DNA of 32,537 nt from Rubrivivax sp. (GTDB lineage Bacteria; Pseudomonadota; Gammaproteobacteria; Burkholderiales; Burkholderiaceae_C). The DNA lies in the NCBI GenBank assembly GCA_016789865.1, contig JAEUPC010000002.1, positions 1 through 32,537 on the forward strand. Direction: 5' to 3'. The position numbers and the translations under genes were made by a program. Shown here in pieces: positions 24,801 through 31,384 of the stretch (positions are counted from its first letter, which is position 1; each line of letters starts with the position of its first letter). The notes beneath the pieces are model-generated. The model was not told the origin of the DNA. It searched no databases and saw nothing but the letters and a program-made list of their open reading frames with translations.

Positions 24801-25557
24801 GACGCATCTGGACGACAGCGCCCAGGCGCACTGCCCGCGCGACTTCGTCTACGTGGCCCGGCTGAACTTCGGTGCGCACCCGTCGCCCACCGAAGTCGAT
24901 CTCGGCGTGAAGCGCGGACAGGCCATCCAGCGCGCGGTGCGCAAGTACCTCGAGGCCACGCCCCCCGAGCAGCTGGTCGGCCTGTCGAAGTTCATTCACG
25001 AGGCCCTCGTGCAGAGCCACCCGAAGCGCAAGAAGGCGTTCGAAGAAGCGGTGTGGACCATCGGCGGCACGATGCTCGGCTTCGGCCCTTCGACGCACCA
25101 GCACTTCGTGCAGGTGGTGCGCGACTGGATCGACCCCTCGCGCACCGGCGGCACGACGCTGTGGGACCTGCAGGCGCTGCTGTGGGCCCAGGGTGCGGCT
25201 GCGGCGCCCACGCTGGCCGGCGCGCACCGGGTGCTGCGCGAGCCGCTGGTGGCGCAGATGCGGCGCGAGCCGGTGCCGGGCGTCATCTGGCGCGAGAAGC
25301 CCGGCACGAAGAAAGGCCGCAACGCACCCGAGCCGCCCAAGCTCGTGCTCGGCCTGCATGGGCTGATGGACGACCCCGACGCCGAGCTGCTGATGTTCGG
25401 CGGCACGATGGATCGCCGGCACCCGCTGTTCGGCAAGCATGCCTGCCCCGGCCACGGCATGGCCATCGGCGTGCTGCTCGGCGTGCTGTCGGCGCTGCTC
25501 ACCGCCGGGCGGCTGAAGCGCACGCCGTCGTCGACGATCGTGATGGTCGAGCGCTGA
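21862..25557 (+). CDS. DyP-type peroxidase / cytochrome P450-like fusion protein
   Basis: A 1231-residue soluble protein with two predicted haem domains and no signal peptide. Residues 1-290 form an alpha/beta domain (LNVVFDGGWEPYMRVIYRDL) of a kind I recall beside DyP peroxidases. DyP peroxidase spans about 310-800: TEHFGFQDGFSQP with catalytic Asp516, CPFAAHIRRANPR with proximal haem ligand His655, and ILRRGMSYGP with distal Arg678/679. A P450-like domain spans about 815-1231: FLGMDDPDHQR (C-helix), an I-helix around 1063-1085 and GKHACPG (1191-1197) with thiolate ligand Cys1195, which fits GxHxCxG. The I-helix reads LGFGPSTHQ without the usual acid before Thr, and the ExxR position reads AQMR (1131-1134). 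AGGAG at 21849-21853 supports ATG 21862; an ATG at 21745 would add 39 poorly biased residues. No ferredoxin or reductase gene is nearby. The substrate is unknown. Confidence 0.9.
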   Translation: MRPDIKSTALNGTANLALVAPVKPGFIPGADTVTYARRLEALLKTLMAIRVGGRETARFTTPFPDAVGRLGLLQSFRYAVIPPRVGSRGEDPLPPGVLVAGTYRLYLNVVFDGGWEPYMRVIYRDLGYLLDAIFCNTAGYRLSTQHSYDAYCRWVRDHEVPAGILYTESAGSVLDTRYAEAVERCQREQADPAAARRAIAGYALPAPIDTPTALKNLAAAAPEVRREVVANNLRALKGLYDLRVLHPRNQERDDERLLNFAQRAMPEFRAFLTQAQAEPGLQPHRDHVRWLLGPPTGEGPPAGKPARFDPADIQRGIHQRCEGVTHGSLLLLRVSSAAQARQWVGRLGRDTAQHATALGEPLTWNIAFTANGLRALGVPPSRIDRFPQEFIEGMEARAGLLGDVRTNHPEHWRRPRLRVPASQAAAAQAAAAQAATSPAAPPPPIEVDLGAVHIVLQYRLASKSEADRPLHSALQELAEAIDPARDGVLLLAAEPMRSYAQQPGGGTVTEHFGFQDGFSQPEPRHGTAPAPAFRAWDNSVQPGELYLGHPGDRDPGRFPDVADRLMDNGSFLVVRKLRQHVGRWQAMLARAAAAGDPQYPQRPAAEQRAARDAIAARLMGRRHDGTVLADDAVGTSNDFNYDADPHGARCPFAAHIRRANPRSPWRAEQGRKLPRILRRGMSYGPRWAGEGTPDAEAERGLIFMAYCASLAEQFETLQRWVAGGNSSGVHSSHSDPMLGVPVTGTPRLMQWAEADGRVVTVDLGDLPMVDLEWGLYLFAPSLTGLEALAAGFDADTPAPPAATCPLKGERYRPAGPAFDERKLMLQGRRDDKDTLWRAVNACGGRLQTAYGQLEGRKAKVRTVLRDGGTRHSVCGYGRRFAAGVGPGFLGMDDPDHQRLAEDSGIKAAIAAIDEPKAFATARAVAAGVLDTVLKNLAAVGQPATIDLVRLSEAVILRLYRAWWGLPDAEGKFMQEGYSAQTHLDDSAQAHCPRDFVYVARLNFGAHPSPTEVDLGVKRGQAIQRAVRKYLEATPPEQLVGLSKFIHEALVQSHPKRKKAFEEAVWTIGGTMLGFGPSTHQHFVQVVRDWIDPSRTGGTTLWDLQALLWAQGAAAAPTLAGAHRVLREPLVAQMRREPVPGVIWREKPGTKKGRNAPEPPKLVLGLHGLMDDPDAELLMFGGTMDRRHPLFGKHACPGHGMAIGVLLGVLSALLTAGRLKRTPSSTIVMVER

Positions 25558-25577
25558 GGGTGCCGACCTGCAGCGCC

Positions 25578-25642
25578 GACGAGCCGCGCTGACGAACCGC
25601 GCTGACGAACCGCGCTGACGAACCGCGCTGACGAGCCGCGGT
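25578..25642. repeat. Five tandem 13-bp repeats between convergent genes
   Basis: The unit GACGAACCGCGCT is repeated five times: three exact copies in the middle (25591-25629) and outer copies with one or two changes. The array lies in the 104-base gap between the convergent stops of the DyP-P450 and cyclase genes. It contains no hairpin with a T-tract. Confidence 0.92.
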
Positions 25643-25661
25643 GAGGGCGCAGGCGGCGGCG

Positions 25662-28600
25662 CTACAGGCCCGCAAGCAGTTGCCGGGCCTGCTCGGCGTG
25701 CCAGGCCATGCCCAGCGGCTCGAAGGCCGACAGCGCCGCGTCGGCTTCTCGCCGCGCGGTGGCGCGGTCCTCCGCAGCCAGCGCCAGGTCGGCGGCGCAC
25801 AGGCGGTTGGCTGCGGCCTCGTGCAACGACTCGCGCCAGGTGGCGATGCGCGTGGCGCGGGCCAGCCAGTGCTGCGCGCGTTCGGGCCGGCGCCACTGGG
25901 CGGCGTCGCGCGCCAGCGCGCGGCAGGCCTGGGCCACGCCGATCACGTCGCCGGCGCGGGCGCGCAGCAGCGCGCGCGCGCCATGCTCGCGGGCCAGCGC
26001 CCGCTCGCCGCGGGCGAACCAGGCCTCGGTGAGCCAGCCGTGGTCGAGCGAACGGAACAGGCCGCTTTCGCGCGGCACCAGCCAACGCGTGCTTTCGGCC
26101 AGACGATCGACCGCGTGCTCGTCGCCAGTGGCCACCCAGCCGGCGTAGGCCGCCGTGGCGCGGCCCTGGCAGAACTGGAACAGGCTGTGCGTGCGTTCGG
26201 CGATGGCCGTGGACTCGTCGGCTGCGGCCACGGCCTCGGCCCAGCGCCCCTGCCAGGTGAGGATGACGGCGCGCCAGCCCTGGATGGATGCGCCGATCTG
26301 ATGCCCGGCACCCTGGCCCTGCAGCAGCGCCCAGGCGTCGTCGAGCAGCTCCGCGGCCGGCCCGAAATTGCCGCGGTCGCCATGCACCGAGGCCAGGCAA
26401 ACCAGCGAATAGGCCAGGCCCACCGGCGCCTTGCTGCCGCGGCGGTGCGCGCGCTTCACCGCCACCGCATGGGCCAGCAGCGGCTCGGCGCTGCCGTAGT
26501 GGCTGGCCGCGGCCAGCGCCTGGCCCAGCGTGGCGCCGATCTGCACCGCCAGCGGGTCGGTGCCGTCGCCGGCCAGCGCCGCGGCGCGTTCACAGTGGCG
26601 CACGGCATCGCGCGCCTGGCCCAGCGCGTAGAGGATGTAGCCGAGCCAGTACTCGGCGCGGGCGCGCTGCGAAGGGTCGGGCTGGCCGGTGGCCAGCCGG
26701 ACCGCGCGCTCGAACACCGGCAGGTCCTTGCGTGCGGCGTCGAACACGCACACCAGGCCCAGCTTGTTGGCGATCTGCAGCCAGCGCGCCGTGCGGGCGG
26801 CGGCCGGGCCGCCGGCACCACCGGCAACATCGGCGTCGGCGGCACCCTCGGATCCGTCTTCGATGCCCAGCGCCTCCAGGTGCGCCAGCGCGGCGTGGTA
26901 CAGCGCCTTCGCGCGGTCCAGCGCCGACAGTGCGGCGGCGCGGTCGCCGCCGCTTTCGGCGTGCAGCGCGGCCTCGGCGCTGCGCCCGGCGGCGCCCAGG
27001 TGGTAGGCCAGCGCCTCGTGCGGGTCTTCGCTGGCCTGGCTGGCGTGGCGCGCCAGCGCATCGGCCACACGGCCATGCAGCACGCGGCGCTCGTGCAGGC
27101 CCACCGAGTCGTAGATGACGTCGCGCGCCAGGCCATGCTTGAAGCGCAGCGACGCACCCGCCGGCTCGGGGTACAGCAGGTCCTGCTCGGCCAGCTCGCG
27201 CAGGGCCTCGTCGTCCGGCGCCAGCCCGGTCACGGCGCGCAGCAGCCATGTCGGCACCACGTTGCCGATGACCGCCAGCTGCCGCACGAGGGCCGCCAGC
27301 CCGGCCGGCAGCCGCGCCACGCGCGACTCGATCAGCAATTGCAGCCACGCGGCGCCGGCCTGCTGGCCCGGCTGGCGCACGCGTTCGTGCCGGGCCGAGT
27401 GGCACAGCTCCTCGATGAACAGCGGGTTGCCGCCGGAGTGCCGGTAGATCTCGTCGGCGAGGAACGGGTCGGCCTGGGGCAGCAGCGCGCGGATGCTGAG
27501 CGCGCCCTCTTCGGCCGAAAGCGGCGCGAGCTCGAGGACCTCGACATGGCGCATCGACACCTCGCCGGCGTCGACGCTGCGGTGGGAACTCAGCACGAAC
27601 AGCCCCAGCGCCGGCGTGGCGGCCACCGTGGCCGTGAGCGTGGCCAACGCCTGGCGCGTTGCGGCATCGGCCCAATGCCAGTCGTCCAGGAAGAGCACCA
27701 GCGGCTGACGTGCGGCGCAGGCCACCAGCACTTCGGCAGCGGCTTGCGAGACGGCTTCGAGGCCGACGAGGGCCGCCGAGGCCGGTGGGCGCTGGGCGGC
27801 GCAAGCGGTGCTTCCCGGATCGCCGCCAGTCCCCACCGCCGGGCCACCCACCAGCGGCTGCAGCGTGGTGGCGAGCCGGTCGAGCCCCAGCCGCTGCAGC
27901 GCCGCAGCAAGGGCCGATGGCGTGGCGATGCGCGTGGCCATGCGGTCGCAGGTGTCGTCGGTCTCGCCGGTTTCGCCGGCATCGCCGGCATCACCGGCAT
28001 CACCGGCATCACCGGCATCACCACGCCCACGGTCATCGTCACGGCCGCGATCTCGGCCGCGATCTCGGCCGCGTTCGCCATCGTCCTCGCCACGGCCGCC
28101 CTCATCGGCCTGCGCCGAGCTGCTTTCCACGTGGGCAGCACCCGCGGTCACGGCGTGGCCCGCGCCGCCCTCGGCGCCCGGGGCGCCGAGGTGCAGCGCG
28201 GCGCGCAGCAGCTGCACCCAGGGCGCCAGCGGCGCCGCGTCGAGCTCGCTGTCGCAGCGGGCCTCCAGCAGCCGGCAGCCCTTGCGCTCGGCCTGTCGCA
28301 GGAACTCGGCGGCCAGGCGCGTCTTGCCCACGCCCGGCGGGCCGACGATGGCCACCTGCCGCAGTGCGCCGCCCAGCGCTTCGCCCAGCCGCTGATCGAG
28401 CCGCTGCAGCTCGCGCGTGCGGCCGACGAAGACGTGCGCGGCGCCGCGCGCCGGCCCGGGCGGGTGCAGTGCACGCGGCTGGGCCCGCCCCTCGATCGGC
28501 CAGCACTCGATCGGCCGCTCGTGGCCGTGTGCGTGCACGGCTCGCGCCGCGCCGGTGGCGAAGAATGCCCGGTCGCGGCCGAGCGTCTCGTCGCTGACCA

Positions 28601-29132
28601 GCACCTCGTCGCGGCCGGCCGCGGCCGACAGGCGCGAGGCGATGTTGGGCACCATGCCCAGAAGCTCGAGCCGGCCGATGACGACGTTGCCCTCCTGCAC
28701 CAGCACCAGCCCGGCGTGCACGCCGCTGTGCAGCCTGAGCTTCAGGCGCCGGTTGCTGGAAGCCGGCGCGGCCAGCGCGCGCACCGCGGCGCGCAGCTGC
28801 AGCGCGGCCTCCACTGCGCGGCGGCCGTCGCCTTCGCGCGGCTGCGGATGGCCGAACACGGCCAGCATGCCGTCGCCCTGGATGCGCACCACCGTGCCGC
28901 CGTGGCGTGCGACCACGCCTTCGTAGGCTTCGCGCAGCTGGCCCAGCAGCTCGGCGTACTCCTCGGCTTCCAGCGCGGCCGACAGCGCCGTCGAATCGCA
29001 CAGGTCGCAGAACAGCACCGCAAGCCGTTGGCGGCGCGCCGGCGGCTGGGTCTTCGACGGCGGATCGGCGCGGTCGGTGCGTGCGGGCTCGTCGGGCGGT
29101 GCCGGGGGCATCGGGGCGGGGCGGGTGGGCAC
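25662..29132 (-). CDS. Class III adenylate/guanylate cyclase-AAA ATPase-TPR protein
   Basis: A cytosolic signalling protein of 1156 residues. The cyclase homology domain is at about 36-210: LFCDLCDSTAL with metal Asp43, VRIQGDGMLAVFG with metal Asp87, and VPNIASRL with transition-state Asn163 and Arg167. The core residues for catalysis are therefore present; nucleotide preference cannot be read. A STAND ATPase follows from FVGRTRELQRL, with Walker A GPPGVGKT (264-271), Walker B VLFLDDWHWAD and the HSGGNPLFIEEL sensor. The last 550 residues are helical TPR-like repeats. An Arg/Asp/Gly-rich insert (about 340-395) splits the ATPase between Walker A and B. The longest frame starts at GTG 29132; ATG 29111 is equally possible. 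Family members link ligand sensing to cyclic-nucleotide output. It is convergent with the DyP-P450 gene and the last gene of a minus-strand run. Confidence 0.88.
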   Translation of the reverse strand: MPTRPAPMPPAPPDEPARTDRADPPSKTQPPARRQRLAVLFCDLCDSTALSAALEAEEYAELLGQLREAYEGVVARHGGTVVRIQGDGMLAVFGHPQPREGDGRRAVEAALQLRAAVRALAAPASSNRRLKLRLHSGVHAGLVLVQEGNVVIGRLELLGMVPNIASRLSAAAGRDEVLVSDETLGRDRAFFATGAARAVHAHGHERPIECWPIEGRAQPRALHPPGPARGAAHVFVGRTRELQRLDQRLGEALGGALRQVAIVGPPGVGKTRLAAEFLRQAERKGCRLLEARCDSELDAAPLAPWVQLLRAALHLGAPGAEGGAGHAVTAGAAHVESSSAQADEGGRGEDDGERGRDRGRDRGRDDDRGRGDAGDAGDAGDAGDAGETGETDDTCDRMATRIATPSALAAALQRLGLDRLATTLQPLVGGPAVGTGGDPGSTACAAQRPPASAALVGLEAVSQAAAEVLVACAARQPLVLFLDDWHWADAATRQALATLTATVAATPALGLFVLSSHRSVDAGEVSMRHVEVLELAPLSAEEGALSIRALLPQADPFLADEIYRHSGGNPLFIEELCHSARHERVRQPGQQAGAAWLQLLIESRVARLPAGLAALVRQLAVIGNVVPTWLLRAVTGLAPDDEALRELAEQDLLYPEPAGASLRFKHGLARDVIYDSVGLHERRVLHGRVADALARHASQASEDPHEALAYHLGAAGRSAEAALHAESGGDRAAALSALDRAKALYHAALAHLEALGIEDGSEGAADADVAGGAGGPAAARTARWLQIANKLGLVCVFDAARKDLPVFERAVRLATGQPDPSQRARAEYWLGYILYALGQARDAVRHCERAAALAGDGTDPLAVQIGATLGQALAAASHYGSAEPLLAHAVAVKRAHRRGSKAPVGLAYSLVCLASVHGDRGNFGPAAELLDDAWALLQGQGAGHQIGASIQGWRAVILTWQGRWAEAVAAADESTAIAERTHSLFQFCQGRATAAYAGWVATGDEHAVDRLAESTRWLVPRESGLFRSLDHGWLTEAWFARGERALAREHGARALLRARAGDVIGVAQACRALARDAAQWRRPERAQHWLARATRIATWRESLHEAAANRLCAADLALAAEDRATARREADAALSAFEPLGMAWHAEQARQLLAGL
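27948..28115 (-). repeat. Low-complexity repeat block inside the cyclase gene
   Basis: The block contains a 9-bp repeat (CATCACCGG with variants, about 27975-28020) and three copies of a 12-bp unit (CGGCCGCGATCT, about 28045-28080). They code for Gly-Asp-Ala triplets and Arg-Gly-Arg-Asp quartets between Walker A and Walker B. Both units keep the frame, as expected for replication slippage under selection. Confidence 0.85.
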
Positions 29133-29319
29133 AACGATTCTGCCGCCTGCCCCGCGCGCATCCGCTGCTGGCTAACCCACCCGAATCGCGGGGCCGCGGC
29201 GCGCGCCCCATCGCGCGCCCCAGCGTGTGGGCGCGCCGGTACCTTGGCACGCCTGGCTTGGTGCCGCCGCCGGCGACCCAGGCGCCGGCACCGAAGCTGC
29301 CTGGCTCCGGAGGCCAGGC

Positions 29320-31320
29320 TCAAGCCGCGGCCCGCAGCGCGGTGCCGCCCTCGTCAGCGCCGCGCCGGGCCGTGTCCACGCAGTGCACCAGCGCTTCGAT
29401 CAGCGCCGTGCCGTGCAGGGCCGATTCGCCGCGGATCAGCCCGCCCACATCCACCGGCTCGCGCGGCCCCACGCCCAGCGCCACGCGCACGGCGAGCATG
29501 TCGGTGCTGTCGTCCACCAGCAACACCGTGCGGGCCAGCGCCCGCCGCTGCATCAGCAGGCCCAGTTCGTAGGCCGTGCCGCCGCGCTGCGCGGTGAAGC
29601 CGCGCAGGTCCAGCACCACCGCGTCGCTGGAGTCCAGCAGCAACTGCACGGCGTCCTTCCACAGGTCGTCGAAGCAGAAGAACTCGTTGACGCGGTAGCG
29701 GCCGTCGGGGTCGGGGTGCTCGTCGAGCGCGGCCACGCGCTTGTGCAGCTCGTGCACGCTGGGCACGAAGGTGTCGCGCAGGCGTCGGCGCAGGAACTGC
29801 GCCGCCTTGGCCGGGTCGATGGTGCGCGCGGCGGTGTCGGGGCCGCCGATCAGCACGATCGGGCCGACGAAGCGCCAGCGGTACTCGATCTCGTCGAGCA
29901 GGCGCTCGCTGCGCCCGTCCTTGGAGAACACGCGCAGCACCAGCAGCCGCTTGTTGGCCGCGATCGGCCGCACCAGGTAGCGCGTGGCCAGCCAGTAGCC
30001 CAGCAGCGCCAGCACCGTGGCGCCCAGCAGCCAGCGCGACAGCGGGTCGAACAGCTGGGCCTCGTTGACCAGGGTCTCGATGGCGATCACCACGCCGGCG
30101 ATGGCCAGCATCCAGGCGAAGACCTGGAACTGGGCGTCGGAGAAGAGCTTGCGCTCGTAGGCCAGGCCGATCCAGCTGAGGGCGAAGGTGGCCGGCAACC
30201 AGGCCAGGGCGAGGCACGCCAGCGCGCCGGGCACCACTGCCCAGTCGGGCAGCGCGCCCAGCAGGGCCATCGCCAGCACCGCGGCGGTGAACAGCCACGC
30301 GAACAGGCCCACGGCGATCATCGGCACCACGATGCGCTTGATGCGGTCGACCATCGTCACGTAGCACGCGCCGATGGCCAGCGCCGCGCCCACGCTGCCG
30401 GCCACCAGCACCTGTGCCACGCTGATGCGGTAGCCCTGCACCTGCGCCTTGGCCGGACCCTCCTCACCGAGCAGGCCGATCACCACCAGCAGCCCGAAGG
30501 TGCCCAGCGCGCCGCCCGCCCACGCCGTCTTGCGATGGCCGGCCAGCCAGGCGCGCGCGCCCGTCCACCACGATGCCGGAGTCCACTCGCGCAGTGCCAC
30601 GGCGGCCAACGTCAGCAGCGGCACGCCGGCCAGCGCCCACAGCAGCCGCGGGTCTTCGTTCTCGCCGCCGGCCAGGCCGTTGATGATGACGATCTGCATC
30701 GCCACCGAGGCGAACGCCCACGGCGCGATCCACACCCAGAACAGGTGCGCGAAGTTCGCCGCCGACACGCCCAGCAGCACCACCGGCGCGGTGAGCGCGG
30801 TGAACATCGCCACCGACACCGCGTGCGACAGGACGTTGTAGCGGGCGCTGCCATAACCCCAGGCCAGGCCCGCGGCCAGCGAGTACAGCAGCACCATCGT
30901 GACGAGGATGGCAAGCACCAGGCGGCGCTGGCCTTCCATCGCGGCCAGCAGCCGCGGCGCCGACCACGGCGGCTCATCGTCGAGCGCGGCCAGCCCCAGC
31001 GCCTTGCGCGAGGCGGCGCCCATGAAGCCCAGCAGCCGCCGCCGATAGCGCCTGAGCACCCAGCCGGCGGCCAGCTGGGCCGCGACCACGGTGGCGATGC
31101 CCAGCCACACCAGCACCTGCGTCAACTCCTTGGCGAAGTTGTCTTCGGCCGCCGGCGGGGCTGGTGCGGCCGGCGCCGTCGATGCAGCCAAGGCGCCATG
31201 CGCCGCGGTGACAGCCCAAGCCGCGCCCGGCGTTGCGGGCTCGCCGGCGACACGGGCCGCCGCGGCGCCGAGGAGATCGGCCAGCGGCTCGATCACGGCT
31301 GCGAGCAGGGCGGCATCCAT
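29320..31320 (-). CDS. Polytopic membrane protein with a cytosolic alpha/beta C-terminal domain
   Basis: An inner-membrane protein of 666 residues and unknown function. One helix near 68-90 is followed by about nine to ten more between 137 and 455. From about 462 a cytosolic domain begins, LLVLRVFSKDGRSERLLDEI, and continues through FVGPIVLIGGPD and NEFFCFDDLWKDAVQLLLDS. It ends SDAVVLDLRGFTAQRGG, GTAYELGLLMQ and ARTVLLVDD. That strand/helix order resembles TIR-like or nucleoside-deoxyribosyltransferase-like Rossmannoid domains that sense or process nucleotides, but I cannot assign a family. ATG 31320 is chosen; a TTG just before it is also open. It starts 64 bases after the NCS2 permease stop and may share its transcript. 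The 187-base gap to the cyclase gene holds only a seven-base hairpin (29300-29319) without a T-tract. Confidence 0.8.
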   Translation of the reverse strand: MDAALLAAVIEPLADLLGAAAARVAGEPATPGAAWAVTAAHGALAASTAPAAPAPPAAEDNFAKELTQVLVWLGIATVVAAQLAAGWVLRRYRRRLLGFMGAASRKALGLAALDDEPPWSAPRLLAAMEGQRRLVLAILVTMVLLYSLAAGLAWGYGSARYNVLSHAVSVAMFTALTAPVVLLGVSAANFAHLFWVWIAPWAFASVAMQIVIINGLAGGENEDPRLLWALAGVPLLTLAAVALREWTPASWWTGARAWLAGHRKTAWAGGALGTFGLLVVIGLLGEEGPAKAQVQGYRISVAQVLVAGSVGAALAIGACYVTMVDRIKRIVVPMIAVGLFAWLFTAAVLAMALLGALPDWAVVPGALACLALAWLPATFALSWIGLAYERKLFSDAQFQVFAWMLAIAGVVIAIETLVNEAQLFDPLSRWLLGATVLALLGYWLATRYLVRPIAANKRLLVLRVFSKDGRSERLLDEIEYRWRFVGPIVLIGGPDTAARTIDPAKAAQFLRRRLRDTFVPSVHELHKRVAALDEHPDPDGRYRVNEFFCFDDLWKDAVQLLLDSSDAVVLDLRGFTAQRGGTAYELGLLMQRRALARTVLLVDDSTDMLAVRVALGVGPREPVDVGGLIRGESALHGTALIEALVHCVDTARRGADEGGTALRAAA

Positions 31321-31384
31321 CAACCGTGCCTGCCAGGGTGGGTGCCGCTGCGCGCGCGCCGGTGTTCGCCGCCGGCGCCGGCTG

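Noticed and set aside
20407-25557. Thiolase and DyP-P450 as one operon
   Set aside because: A perfect 10-bp hairpin with a T-tract separates them, followed by 200 bases before the next start.
21715-26400. Open frame of more than 1500 codons antisense to the DyP-P450 gene
   Set aside because: The translation is Arg/Ala/Gly/His-rich without any motif, while the plus strand encodes two recognisable haem domains.
29300-29319. Hairpin after the polytopic membrane-protein gene as terminator
   Set aside because: The seven-base stem lacks a following T-tract on the transcribed side.
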